A DNA stretch of 64,000 bases, taken from Enterococcus sp. ZJ1622 (GTDB lineage: Bacteria; Bacillota; Bacilli; Lactobacillales; Enterococcaceae). Every line of letters starts with the position of its first letter. Position 1 is the first letter of the stretch. This document shows positions 27,226-36,026 of the stretch, piece by piece. Below the pieces are notes generated by a model. That model was given only the letters and a program-made list of their open reading frames with translations, did not search any database and was not told where the DNA came from. The stretch covers positions 62,001-126,000 of the forward strand of contig NZ_JAAKDW010000004.1 of assembly GCF_011038845.1 (NCBI RefSeq). The letters are read 5' to 3'. A program made the position numbers and the translations under genes.

Positions 27226-28566
27226 TTAATTGCCGTAGAATCCGATACCTTCATATCTCCAGCCCATTGGCGTCAGCCAGTCTCTTTCAGAAGCACTCAA
27301 TGTATAGTGATGTGTTCCTGTTTTTTCATTTGGATTGAATAAACGATAGATCGGTTTTGAACCGCCTGAGTAGAAGCTCAAGCCTTCATAACGCCAGCCT
27401 AATTTCTTCAAGAAGTTGATTTCTGATTGCGCCATTGTGTAGTGGTGGTCTCCGCTGTAAGGATTGTACATACGGTAAACCGGGCTTCCACTATTTGGTG
27501 CTTGCCAAGCAACTCCTTCGTATTTCCAGCCAACTGTCGGCAGGTAATTTTTTTCTCCTGCATTCAATGTATAAAAATGTTCTCCTGTATGACGGTTATA
27601 TAGTCGATACATTGGTGAAGTCGCTGCTGGTGTCGCTGTATCATATTGTGTCAAATTGTATGTTTCGATCACATTGTTCAGCGTAGAACCGTAATTCGGC
27701 GCAGTTGCATAACGACCTGTCAGCCAAGCTGTTGCATCTTTATATGATTTCGTATTGCTCTTCCATGCACCTGAATAGTAATAAACGCCTGACTGGAAGG
27801 AAGTCGTTTTCAAGACCGTTACGTTATCTTGCAGTGATTCTTTGTAAGACGGGTATTTTCTGAATGCTGCATTGACAGTGATCCACTCTCCATTCACGTA
27901 TTCAGAAGTCGGCATTGTCACTGATTGGCCGTTATAGCTTCCTTTGATCCCAAATAGATTGTAGTTTGGCGCAGAAGCTAACGTACTGTTGCCCCAGCCG
28001 CTTTCTACGATCGCTTGTGCAATCATGACCGAAGCGTACAAGTCATTGGCACTTGCTAAGCTTTGTGCAGTGGAAGCGATACTATCGATAAATGCTTGCT
28101 GCGAATTCGTTGAACGTGCTGCAAAGGCAGAACGAGCATAGACATTCGTATTGAATTGGGACAGATCCGCTTGATGCGTGTGAGTGATCGTTTGTCCGTC
28201 TTCCAATTGGTTGGTGATTTCTTCTGCTGTCTCCGCATTCGCTGGCGTTTCAGAAGCTGCCTCTTCACTTTGCGCAGGTTCCTGAGTCGCTGATTCTGTT
28301 GTTTGTTCTGTTGATTGTTCTATCGTTTGTCCAGCAGATGGATCCGTGGATGGATTTGTTTCTGCAGGAGCTGGCGTTTCGCTCATCACTGAACTGCTTG
28401 TCGTCTCTGTACTTTCTGTATTGACATTTCCTTCATTTGCGACAACTTGACCGGAAGCTGAAGTATCGTTTGTTGTAATTGCTTCTTCTGCCAAAGCAAC
28501 CGTGTTCGTTGTAGCTAAGCTTCCTAAAACAATGGCACTTAACAGTAAATTACTTACTTTCATCAT
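27226..28566 (-). CDS. Secreted N-acetylglucosaminidase (GH73) with DUF5648 repeats
   Basis: 446-residue cell-wall hydrolase. It has a Sec signal peptide (about 1-27; [20 protein letters not shown]), a Ser/Thr/Glu-rich linker (about 28-125), a glucosaminidase domain (about 150-305) with the catalytic-type [15 protein letters not shown] and NYNLFGIKG motifs, then three C-terminal DUF5648 repeats of about 40 residues ([44 protein letters not shown]). It should cleave GlcNAc-MurNAc bonds. The repeats replace the LysM modules of enterococcal AtlA-type enzymes and probably bind wall or surface sugar. No sortase motif is seen. Confidence 0.88.
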   Translation of the reverse strand: MMKVSNLLLSAIVLGSLATTNTVALAEEAITTNDTSASGQVVANEGNVNTESTETTSSSVMSETPAPAETNPSTDPSAGQTIEQSTEQTTESATQEPAQSEEAASETPANAETAEEITNQLEDGQTITHTHQADLSQFNTNVYARSAFAARSTNSQQAFIDSIASTAQSLASANDLYASVMIAQAIVESGWGNSTLASAPNYNLFGIKGSYNGQSVTMPTSEYVNGEWITVNAAFRKYPSYKESLQDNVTVLKTTSFQSGVYYYSGAWKSNTKSYKDATAWLTGRYATAPNYGSTLNNVIETYNLTQYDTATPAATSPMYRLYNRHTGEHFYTLNAGEKNYLPTVGWKYEGVAWQAPNSGSPVYRMYNPYSGDHHYTMAQSEINFLKKLGWRYEGLSFYSGGSKPIYRLFNPNEKTGTHHYTLSASERDWLTPMGWRYEGIGFYGN

Positions 28567-28782
28567 TTTCTCCTTTGTTATGTTTTCATCTTTCTCTACT
28601 AGTTTACAAAAGCAACAAAAAATAAGTCAACCGCTTATGACAAATAACATTGATTATTTATACGCAGATGACTGAATTACTGAAAATAAAATCAAATTCA
28701 TAAGTCAATTATACCTGAATTTTTAATAATATGGGGCAATTTGCTATAAAAACAGATTTTTTTATTCAGCAAGTATCCATTT

Positions 28783-28818
28783 AAAAAAAGAAGCTGTAAC
28801 AAATCTGTTGTCACAGCT
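28783..28818 (-). terminator. Terminator of the SDR gene
   Basis: On the minus strand AGCTGTGACAA and TTGTTACAGCT pair with one mismatch, followed by CTTTTTTT. Confidence 0.8.
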
Positions 28819-28850
28819 CCCTGCTTTTGAAAAATTCAGAGTCCCTAATT

Positions 28851-29588
28851 TTATACTTCTTGAGTCGTTGGTCGCACGATCATATTGCTGACAGACATCC
28901 GATCTGGCGTATCGATAGCAAATACGACAGCTGACGCGATATCTTCTGAGGTCAGCCCCCATTCTTTTTGTGCTTCATGTAGTTCCATTGCGGCTTTTTT
29001 ATCGCTGATCGTTTGATACAATTCCGTTTGAACAGCTCCTGGGGAAATGATGGTTGATTTGATGTTGTTTTGACGCTGCTCCTGACGTAGACCTTCCATG
29101 ATGGCACGAACAGCAAATTTTGTTCCACAGTAAACAGCAGAATCAGGATAAACGACATGTCCAGCTACGGAATCTGTTGCGATGATATGTCCGGATTTTT
29201 GTTTTTCCATGATCGGTAAAACGGCAGAGATCCCATTCAGCACGCCCATCACATTGATGTCCAGCATGTTTTGCCATTCATCGCGACGCCCTTCGCTTAG
29301 TGGCGCTGTCGGCATGATTCCGGCGTTATTGTATAAAACATCGATGCGACCGAATTTTTCCATAGCTAAGTCGATCACTGCTTGTACATCTTCCATCTTT
29401 CTTACATCTGCACGTTGAACATACAGCTCTGCATCTGGAAGCGAGTCTTTCAATTCGTTCAATCGTTCTTCACGTCTAGCAGCGATCACTAATTTTGCGC
29501 CTTTTTCGGCTAATAGTCTAGTCGTAGCTTCCCCGATACCACTTGAAGCGCCCATGATCACGATGACTTTCTCTGAAATATTACTCAT
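28851..29588 (-). CDS. Short-chain dehydrogenase/reductase
   Basis: 245-residue classical SDR. The NAD(P)-binding motif GASSGIGEA is at about 13-21 with the NADP-favouring AARREERL near residue 36; NNAGIMP is at about 88-94; and the catalytic Ser and YxxxK are in TDSVAGHVVYPDSAVYCGTK (about 138-157). The substrate is unknown; YdfG-like serine dehydrogenases look similar. It is upstream-adjacent to nothing co-directional except the acetyltransferase 66 bases upstream, with which it may share a transcript. Confidence 0.9.
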   Translation of the reverse strand: MSNISEKVIVIMGASSGIGEATTRLLAEKGAKLVIAARREERLNELKDSLPDAELYVQRADVRKMEDVQAVIDLAMEKFGRIDVLYNNAGIMPTAPLSEGRRDEWQNMLDINVMGVLNGISAVLPIMEKQKSGHIIATDSVAGHVVYPDSAVYCGTKFAVRAIMEGLRQEQRQNNIKSTIISPGAVQTELYQTISDKKAAMELHEAQKEWGLTSEDIASAVVFAIDTPDRMSVSNMIVRPTTQEV

Positions 29589-29654
29589 TATTTATTCCTC
29601 CAATTCGTATTGTTCTTTTACTTATATCTACTATCGCTTATTCCTTGTCTGTCT

Positions 29655-30224
29655 TCAACTAATCGGTTCGATGTATTTCACTATCTTTGCGGGAGTCCCA
29701 GCGACGATCACATGATCAGGCACATCTTTTGTCACGACGGAATTAGCAGCTACGATCGAATTTTCTCCGATCGTCACACCAGGTAAGATCGTGGCGGCTG
29801 CTCCGATCCAGGCGTTCTTTTTCACATGGATCGGTTCAACGATCAAACCTCGCCGCTCATTTGGGTCTGTCAGATGATTGACAGTGATCAGATTGGCTCT
29901 TGGGCCGATCAGCACTGCATCTTCTAAACGGATCCCTCCTAGATCGACAAACATTGCCTGACGATTGATAAAGACGTCTTTCCCTAAAGAAATATGTCTC
30001 CCGAAATCTGTATAAAAAGGCAGCATGACTGTCACTGAATCATCGATTTTTTCTCTGGTGATTTTTTCTAGATAGGTTCTTATCTCTGAAGGTGAATGAT
30101 AGCCTGTATTCAACTTTGACAGATTTTCTTCGTTGTCTGCCTGAAGTCGGTGGATCTCCTCAAAAAGCGGATCAGATACCCTGATTTTTTTGTTTACGAT
30201 CAAATTCTGTATCTCACTAGCCAT
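29655..30224 (-). CDS. Sugar O-acetyltransferase (maltose/galactoside acetyltransferase type)
   Basis: 189-residue left-handed beta-helix acetyltransferase. The N-terminal helical segment (about 1-60) is followed by hexapeptide repeats (VFINRQAMFVDLGGIRLEDA, VLIGPRANLITVNH, AWIGAAATILPGVTIGENS, IVAANSVVTKDVPDHVIVAG). The catalytic His is in ITVNHLTDPNERR (about 113-125). Members acetylate sugars using acetyl-CoA, often as detoxification. It is divergent from a LysR regulator that starts 128 bases away and is likely its activator or repressor. Confidence 0.88.
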   Translation of the reverse strand: MASEIQNLIVNKKIRVSDPLFEEIHRLQADNEENLSKLNTGYHSPSEIRTYLEKITREKIDDSVTVMLPFYTDFGRHISLGKDVFINRQAMFVDLGGIRLEDAVLIGPRANLITVNHLTDPNERRGLIVEPIHVKKNAWIGAAATILPGVTIGENSIVAANSVVTKDVPDHVIVAGTPAKIVKYIEPIS

Positions 30225-30352
30225 TGTTCTCTCCCCTTTCGCTTTCTAAGATACCTCGAGTGTTCTTACATGTCTAATACTTATAGCATATGCTTAGCTA
30301 TTCCTTTTAGTTATACTTATGATAGAATTTTGGTAAGTCAGGAGGGAAAAAT

Positions 30353-31225
30353 ATGGAGATTCGCGTACTAAATTACTTTTTAGCAGTCGCTAGAGAAAAA
30401 AACATCAGTCGTGCCGCAAAGAAGCTGCACCTTACACAGCCTACATTATCCAAACAGCTAAAAGATCTGGAAGAAGAATTAGGGGTGACGCTCTTTGAAC
30501 GAGGACCACGCGAGATACAGCTCACGCCTTCTGGTCAGTATTTGTTTTCTAAAGCAAAAGAAATCCTTTCACTAGTCGAAAAGACAACCAGTAATCTAGT
30601 ACAAAATGAAATCGTCTCTGGCGAAATCTATATTGGTGCTGGTGAAACACCAGTGATGTCTTTGATTACAGATACCCTTAATCAATTGATCGATATATAT
30701 CCTCTTTTGAAATTCCATCTATACAGCGGGGATGCAGATGACGTCATGGCAAAGCTGGATAGCGGGTTATTAGATTTCGGGCTGGTCATCGGTCCTGTGA
30801 ACAAACAGCGGTACCACTTTTTCCGCCTCGATGCTCAAGATCAGTGGGGCGTACTCTTGCATCGTGCACACCATTTGGCCAAGCAACAAAATGTCCGTCC
30901 CAGTGATCTGAAGGATATCCCCTTGCTGCTTTCGCGACAAGCTTCTGCTGATACGCAATTGTCTGAGTGGTTCGGCTTCAATCTAGAACAATTGGAGATT
31001 ATCGGGACCTATAACCTTCTCTACAACGCTTCTTTGATGGTTCGCAGTCATCATTTTGGTGTCTTGTGCTTAGCGGGGATCATCAATACTCATGGGACCG
31101 AGCAGCGCTTTCTCCCCCTTGAGCCACCGTTAACGGCTTCCTTGAATCTTATCTGGAAGAAAGATGAATCGCTTTCGCTTGCAGCGAAAAAATTCCTAGC
31201 ACTTTTAATGGACAAAGAAAAATGA
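30353..31225 (+). CDS. LysR family transcriptional regulator
   Basis: 290-residue LTTR. The N-terminal HTH (about 1-60) reads LNYFLAVAREKNISRAAKKL HLTQPTLSKQLKDLEEELGV in the standard pattern. The effector-binding domain (about 90-290) has the typical IYIGAGETPVMSLI start. AGGAGGG precedes the ATG at 30353. It is divergent from the acetyltransferase gene and probably controls that gene and perhaps the SDR behind it. The inducer is unknown. Confidence 0.9.
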   Translation: MEIRVLNYFLAVAREKNISRAAKKLHLTQPTLSKQLKDLEEELGVTLFERGPREIQLTPSGQYLFSKAKEILSLVEKTTSNLVQNEIVSGEIYIGAGETPVMSLITDTLNQLIDIYPLLKFHLYSGDADDVMAKLDSGLLDFGLVIGPVNKQRYHFFRLDAQDQWGVLLHRAHHLAKQQNVRPSDLKDIPLLLSRQASADTQLSEWFGFNLEQLEIIGTYNLLYNASLMVRSHHFGVLCLAGIINTHGTEQRFLPLEPPLTASLNLIWKKDESLSLAAKKFLALLMDKEK

Positions 31226-31262
31226 ACAGCGACAGTTTACTTATTTTCTTTGTTAAAAAGGA

Positions 31263-31291
31263 TTGACAAAGTATATACGTCTATATAGAAT
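31263..31291 (+). promoter_or_regulatory. Promoter of the glcT-PTS operon
   Basis: TTGACA (31263-31268) and TAGAAT (31286-31291) are separated by 17 bases. This strong promoter reads into a leader of about 165 bases containing a terminator-like hairpin. Confidence 0.78.
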
Positions 31292-31319
31292 GATTACGTT
31301 AACAATATTTTATTTCATG

Positions 31320-31380
31320 TGACTAGATCATACTAGGCATGGAAAATCTCTGAGGCGCTCAGGCCCTTTTTGAGGTTTTT
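31320..31380 (+). promoter_or_regulatory. Leader terminator with probable RNA antiterminator site
   Basis: AAAATCTC (31343-31350) pairs with GAGGTTTT (31372-31379), with an inner TGAG/CTCA stem, and T residues follow. This would stop transcription before glcT. The sequence just upstream (GACTAGATCATACTAGGCATG) could pair into the 5' part of this hairpin in the manner of BglG/GlcT RAT sites. The exact antiterminator fold is inferred. Confidence 0.6.
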
Positions 31381-31456
31381 CGTGTCTATTTTTGTTTGGC
31401 CGCCATTATTTGTTCTAGTCCACGTGGAAGATCACTTCTTCAAAAAGGATGCGCGC

Positions 31457-32329
31457 ATGAAAATCAAAAAGATCTTTAATCAAAATGCTGTGTTGGTAGA
31501 CGATGATGGACAGGAAAAAGTAGCGATAGGCAAAGGGATTGGTTTTGACAAAAAGAGAAATGATTTAATTTTCAGTCGGGAGATTGAGCGGATCTTCATC
31601 ATGGAACCGGAAGGACAGATCAAATTGCAAAGTCTGCTGAACCAGATCGATGAACGTTTTTTGTTTGCAGCAGAAACGATCATCGACCACGCAGAGACGG
31701 TTCTGATGGAAAAATTGAATGAACATGTACTGATCGCTCTGACCGATCATATTGCGTTTTCTGCCGAAAATATCAAAAACGGCATACTTATCCGTAATAA
31801 GTTGTTGAGAGAAATCGAAGTACTGTACAGTGAAGAGTTCAGCATTGCGCAATGGGCTGTCGAATATCTCACCAAAGAGCTAGGGATTCCCTACACATAT
31901 GATGAAGCTGGGTATATTGCTATCCACATCCACAGCGGACGCAGCGGGCGAAACAACAATCACCGCAGTATCCGCGAAGTGACGATCGTGTCTGACATCA
32001 TCCATCTGGTCGAGTCAGAGCTCGAGACAGATATCCATTCCGAACCCTTGTCACTGAATTATTCACGATTGGTCAATCACTTGAGACTTCTTTTGCAGCG
32101 GACACACGCCCAGCAATATGCTGTTTTGGATACGGAAATCGTTGACATGGTCAAACGAAAATATCCCGAAAGTTACAAAATATCCAAAAAAATACGTGTC
32201 TTGTTGACGAAAGATTACCATCTTTCGATTACAAAAGAAGAATTAGGTTACTTGGCTATCCATATCGAGCGCTTAAGAGGCGCTATCGTACAAAAAAACG
32301 AGAAGAACATCGAGGAGGAAAAACATTGA
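31457..32329 (+). CDS. glcT: PRD-containing transcriptional antiterminator (GlcT/LicT family)
   Basis: 290-residue antiterminator from the ATG at 31457. It has an N-terminal CAT RNA-binding domain (about 1-55; KKIFNQNAVLVDDDGQEKVA), then two PTS regulation domains (about 65-170 and 175-285), each with conserved histidines (LTDHIAFSAENI, AIHIHSGRSG, LVNHLRLLLQR, AIHIERLRG). It should bind its RAT in the leader when dephosphorylated by the PTS and allow transcription. The frame extends upstream to 31370, but that part overlaps the leader terminator and is not coding. It overlaps the PTS gene by four bases. Confidence 0.88.
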   Translation: MKIKKIFNQNAVLVDDDGQEKVAIGKGIGFDKKRNDLIFSREIERIFIMEPEGQIKLQSLLNQIDERFLFAAETIIDHAETVLMEKLNEHVLIALTDHIAFSAENIKNGILIRNKLLREIEVLYSEEFSIAQWAVEYLTKELGIPYTYDEAGYIAIHIHSGRSGRNNNHRSIREVTIVSDIIHLVESELETDIHSEPLSLNYSRLVNHLRLLLQRTHAQQYAVLDTEIVDMVKRKYPESYKISKKIRVLLTKDYHLSITKEELGYLAIHIERLRGAIVQKNEKNIEEEKH

Positions 32330-34287
32330 AAGCATATTTACAACGAATGGGACGTTCCTTGCAATTACCCGTTGCCGTCTTGCCTGCTGCCGCTTTATTA
32401 GTAGGGATTGGGAACTGGTGGGCGTCTTACAGTGACGATATCGTTGCTCATTTTTTACAAGCAGGAGGGAATGCAGTTTTAGGACAGCTCCCGTTATTAT
32501 TTGCGGTTGGTTTGGCCTTAGGGATGTCTGTTGATAAATCTGGCGCTGCGGCACTTGCTGGATTGGTCGCTTTTGAAGTACCCGTGAACGTATTAAAAAC
32601 GGATTCGGTCGCTACGTTACTGAATATGAAACCGGAAGCCGTAGATCCGTCTTTTGCGCAAATCAGCAATGTTTTTATTGGGATCATTGCCGGACTGATC
32701 GCAGCTGCACTGTATAATCGTTTCCATGAAGCAAAATTACCGATGGCCTTATCTTTCTTTAGCGGGAAACGTTTAGTACCGATTTTAGCTGCTTTTGTCA
32801 TGCTACTGATCAGTGCCGTCTTATTGATCGTATGGCCGCCTGTCTATTCGGCTCTAGTCTCATTCGCTAAATTCATTCTGAGCTTAGGCTGGGTCGGAGC
32901 AGGTCTATACGGGTTCTTCAACCGTTTGCTGATCCCTACTGGACTACATCAAGCAATGAACTCTGTGTTCTGGTTTGACGTAGCAGGGATCAATGATATT
33001 GGTAAATTCCTGGCTTCAGAAGGAACAAAAGGTGTAACAGGGATGTATCAGGCTGGGTTCTTCCCGATCATGATGTTCGGTCTGCCAGCTGGGGCGTATG
33101 CGATCTATAAAAACGCACGTCCAGAGAACAAGGCAAAAACAGCTTCATTGATGTTAGCAGCTGCCTTTGCTTCATTTTTCACTGGTGTGACAGAACCGCT
33201 TGAATTTTCATTTATGTTTGTCGCTTGGCCTTTATATGTGCTCCATGCGATTTTCACAGGGATCTCTTTAGCAGTGAGTGCCTTCTTCCATTGGACTGCA
33301 GGCTTTGCTTTTAGTGCTGGATTTGTCGATTACTTCTTATCTTTGAAAAATCCGATTGCTAATCAGCCACTGATGCTGATCGTCCAAGGACTAATAACTG
33401 CAGTGATTTATTATTTCGGTTTCAATTTTGCGATCAAAAAATTCCACTTGATGACTCCTGGACGTGAAGAATTGGATGAATCAGAAATAGATGACACAAC
33501 GGCTGCTGGCACAGACAACAAATATGCGGCACAAGCAGGAAAGATCTACGCAGCATTAGGCGGAGCAGAGAATGTCACTTCAATCGATAATTGTACGACT
33601 CGCCTTCGCTTGCAAGTAAAAGATACAGGTCTCATCGACCAGAATAAGATCAAAGCCACTGGTGTTCCCGGCATGAAAATCATTGACGGGAAAAATGCCC
33701 AGGTCATTGTCGGAACAGAGGTACAATTCATGGCAGACGAAATGGCTAAATTGCATGGCGGTTCAGCGGTAAACACCGTACAACCTAACACGCCAGCTAA
33801 GAAAGAAACAGTCTCTGGTGAACCAGCTGATTCTGATCTGTATGCTGTTTCAAGCGGAAAACTGATTCCGATCACAGAAGTTTCAGACGATGTGTTCGCG
33901 GAAAAAATGATGGGTGACGGTTACGCTGTACTGCCGGAAAACGGCGAGATATTCGCTCCTATCGCTGGCACGATCACCACGATCTTCCCGACAAAACACG
34001 CTGTAGGGATCAAAACTGATTCCGGTATCGAAGTCTTGCTTCACATGGGCATCAATACCGTAGATCTAAAAGGTGCACCATTCACCTTGTATGTGACTGA
34101 AGGTCAGCGAATCGCAAGAGGCCAGCTGATCGCACTAGTCGATCTGGCTGCGATTGAAGCCGCTGGCAAGAATACAGATATGGTTGTCGTATTCACGAAC
34201 AGCGATCAAGTCCAGCATTTGGATGTCGAATCAGCTAAAGAAGTCAAAGCAAACGATAAAATCGGCTTGGTTTCAAACAAAGCTTGA
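32326..34287 (+). CDS. PTS EIICBA permease, glucose/N-acetylglucosamine family
   Basis: 653-residue sugar phosphotransferase permease in the order IIC-IIB-IIA. IIC (about 1-385) has many membrane segments and a TGLHQAMNSVFWFDVAG signature resembling NagE-type proteins. IIB (about 405-480) has the phosphorylated Cys in SIDNCTTRLRLQV. IIA (about 510-640) has the active His in VLLHMGINTVDL. The TTG start at 32326 has GAGGAGG eight bases upstream and overlaps the glcT stop as TTGA. The choice between glucose and GlcNAc cannot be settled by reading; the GlcT-type regulator favours glucose, the IIC text favours GlcNAc. Confidence 0.88.
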   Translation: MKAYLQRMGRSLQLPVAVLPAAALLVGIGNWWASYSDDIVAHFLQAGGNAVLGQLPLLFAVGLALGMSVDKSGAAALAGLVAFEVPVNVLKTDSVATLLNMKPEAVDPSFAQISNVFIGIIAGLIAAALYNRFHEAKLPMALSFFSGKRLVPILAAFVMLLISAVLLIVWPPVYSALVSFAKFILSLGWVGAGLYGFFNRLLIPTGLHQAMNSVFWFDVAGINDIGKFLASEGTKGVTGMYQAGFFPIMMFGLPAGAYAIYKNARPENKAKTASLMLAAAFASFFTGVTEPLEFSFMFVAWPLYVLHAIFTGISLAVSAFFHWTAGFAFSAGFVDYFLSLKNPIANQPLMLIVQGLITAVIYYFGFNFAIKKFHLMTPGREELDESEIDDTTAAGTDNKYAAQAGKIYAALGGAENVTSIDNCTTRLRLQVKDTGLIDQNKIKATGVPGMKIIDGKNAQVIVGTEVQFMADEMAKLHGGSAVNTVQPNTPAKKETVSGEPADSDLYAVSSGKLIPITEVSDDVFAEKMMGDGYAVLPENGEIFAPIAGTITTIFPTKHAVGIKTDSGIEVLLHMGINTVDLKGAPFTLYVTEGQRIARGQLIALVDLAAIEAAGKNTDMVVVFTNSDQVQHLDVESAKEVKANDKIGLVSNKA

Positions 34288-34324
34288 TCGATCGTCTTCC
34301 CCAATCCTTTTTATTGTGTAAAAA

Positions 34325-34371
34325 TAAAGCTCAGCTTCCTCATTTGAAGAAGCTGAGCTTATTGTTTCTTT
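34325..34371. terminator. Terminator between PTS operon and oxidoreductase gene
   Basis: AAGCTCAGCTTC and GAAGCTGAGCTT form a 12-bp stem followed by ATTGTTTCTTTTT. It serves the plus-strand operon, and possibly the converging gene as well. Confidence 0.85.
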
Positions 34372-34392
34372 TTGAACTCGTTAGTAAAGTCG

Positions 34393-35244
34393 TTATTTTA
34401 TGTTCAATAATTCTTTTAATGCTTCGTCTAGAGATACGAGTGGTTTCCCTAAGACTTTCTCCAGATCCTTCGAAGGAATCGCCAATTGTTCCTTCTTGAT
34501 ATCGTGTTGGATAACTAGAAACATCTCTGCTGCTTCTTGCGGGAAGCCAGCTGCTTTTAGATTCTCCACGAATCCTTTATTATCAGCTGCGATAATTTCC
34601 AGTTTCTTCCCTGTCGCTTTTTCCAATGCTTCTGCGAGCTCTTCATAAGTAACTAGGTTCCCTGACAATTCAAGAATCTCAGGAACGTCAACACTTACAA
34701 GGACATTTGCTGCCGCTTCTGCATATTCACGTTTCAAGGCCCAGCCAGTTTTTCCGTCAGCTGCAGCATAGACGAATTCCCCAGTTTTCATAGCTTGTTC
34801 TATGATAGGAAGCTCGTTTTCAATGTACCAGTTGTTACGCAAGAAGGTGTGTTTGATCCCAGACTGTTTGATCAACTTTTCAGTAAATTGATGATCAGGC
34901 GCTAAAATACTCGTCGAATGATCTGCATCAGCAAAACTTGTATAAGCGATATAAGAGACACCTGTTTCTTTTGCTGCTTCTACTACATTCGCGTGCTCTG
35001 CTTGTCGATTACCAGGTGCACCAGAAACAAATAAGAGACGATCGATCCCTTCCAGTGCCTGTTTCATTGAATCAATGTCTGCGTAATCGCCAAGACGTAC
35101 ATTGACCCCCGCTGCTCTCAATGCCGCTGATTTTTCTTCGCTGCGAGCTAATGCAAAAATCTCTTCGTTCGGTGCGACTTCCTTCAGATAATGTAAAGCG
35201 TAATGGCCAAACCCGCCTGTCGCACCTGTTACTAAATATGTCAT
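34393..35244 (-). CDS. NAD(P)-dependent oxidoreductase, NmrA/QOR2-like
   Basis: 283-residue atypical SDR. The Rossmann motif VTGATGGFGHYALHYLK is at about 5-21, with NADP-type SEEKSAALRAAGVNVRLGDY near 40-58 and YIAYTSFADADHS near 105. This matches quinone oxidoreductase QorB/YtfG-like proteins that guard against quinone or thiol stress. The ATG at 35244 has AGGAG eight bases upstream; a GTG nine bases earlier would not be spaced properly. It is divergent from an Rrf2 regulator, a plausible redox-responsive pair. Confidence 0.88.
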   Translation of the reverse strand: MTYLVTGATGGFGHYALHYLKEVAPNEEIFALARSEEKSAALRAAGVNVRLGDYADIDSMKQALEGIDRLLFVSGAPGNRQAEHANVVEAAKETGVSYIAYTSFADADHSTSILAPDHQFTEKLIKQSGIKHTFLRNNWYIENELPIIEQAMKTGEFVYAAADGKTGWALKREYAEAAANVLVSVDVPEILELSGNLVTYEELAEALEKATGKKLEIIAADNKGFVENLKAAGFPQEAAEMFLVIQHDIKKEQLAIPSKDLEKVLGKPLVSLDEALKELLNIK

Positions 35245-35358
35245 ACTGCCCACTCCTTTTCTAATTAAAACTTCAAGCTGTACATTTATAAGTTACACCT
35301 TTATCATAAAGAGTGTGGTAAGATAAGTCAAGCAGAAAAAACGAAAGGATCTGATACG

Positions 35359-35826
35359 ATGAAATACTCTTTGCAATTTAGTGACGCGATCCACATTCTG
35401 GCTTACATAGAAATATTCCAAGACACGAACCTTCTCTCCAGTGAGATGATCGCCAGCAGTATCGAAACCAATCCCGCAAATGTGCGCAAAATCATGAGCC
35501 AACTGAAAAAATCGGGGCTGATCCTCACCAAGACTGGAAAAGCACAGCCAACATTAGCCCTTGCTCCAGACAAGATCTCTTTACTCGATGTCTACAAAAG
35601 CATCGAAGGGAACACGAATCTGATCCAAGTCGATCCGAAAACGAATCCGAATTGTGTCGTAGGCGCCAATATCCAAGAAGCTTTGGCAGAAAGCTACGAA
35701 CGACTACAACAAAAAGCAGAAGAAGAAATGGCTCAGATCAAATTAGCCGATCTGATTCAAAAAATCGCGCATTTAGAAAAAGAAAAAAGACCAGAAAACA
35801 TAGGCCTGATAGAGAGATTTTTATAA
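35359..35826 (+). CDS. Rrf2 family transcriptional regulator
   Basis: 155-residue winged-helix regulator. The HTH reads SSEMIASSIETNPANVRKIM (about 31-50) with the wing LKKSGLILTKTGKAQPTLAL. It has only one cysteine (in NPNCVVGANIQEAL, about residue 98) in the region where IscR/NsrR have a three-Cys cluster site, so it is more like YwnA/Rrf2 without an iron-sulphur cluster. It is divergent from the NmrA-like oxidoreductase and likely controls it. Confidence 0.88.
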   Translation: MKYSLQFSDAIHILAYIEIFQDTNLLSSEMIASSIETNPANVRKIMSQLKKSGLILTKTGKAQPTLALAPDKISLLDVYKSIEGNTNLIQVDPKTNPNCVVGANIQEALAESYERLQQKAEEEMAQIKLADLIQKIAHLEKEKRPENIGLIERFL

Positions 35827-35858
35827 TTCTCTCTACTGGACCTGTATTTTTCTGATCC

Positions 35859-35898
35859 TCCTTACTGCTTGATGCAGAACAGCTTTTTTACGACCTCT
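35859..35898. repeat. 40-bp direct repeat, copy 1
   Basis: Begins TCCTTACTGCTTGATGCAGA and ends TTTTTTACGACCTCT. It is identical over 40 bases to 35981-36020 and similar in reverse complement to 22689-22726. Confidence 0.9.
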
Positions 35899-35980
35899 CG
35901 TAAACGGTGTTCAAAAGCTTGCATCTGCGGCACTAAGTCCGCTCAGATGAAAAACATGAGAAGCTATTTTTCTCTGCTCG

Positions 35981-36020
35981 TCCTTACTGCTTGATGCAGA
36001 ACAGCTTTTTTACGACCTCT
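35981..36020. repeat. 40-bp direct repeat, copy 2
   Basis: Perfect match to copy 1, spaced 122 bases from start to start. Between the copies is a small stem-loop (CATCTGCGG ... CCGCTCAGATG, about 35921-35948). The pair lies in the 200-base gap after the rrf2 gene. Confidence 0.9.
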
Positions 36021-36026
36021 ATATTA

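Noticed and set aside
31370-31456. Longer N-terminus for the GlcT-type protein
   Set aside because: The extension covers the leader terminator and the product would not align with the CAT domain, which starts with MKIKKIFNQN at 31457.
35859-36020. CRISPR array
   Set aside because: Only two repeats with a 82-base spacer, no further units and no cas genes nearby.
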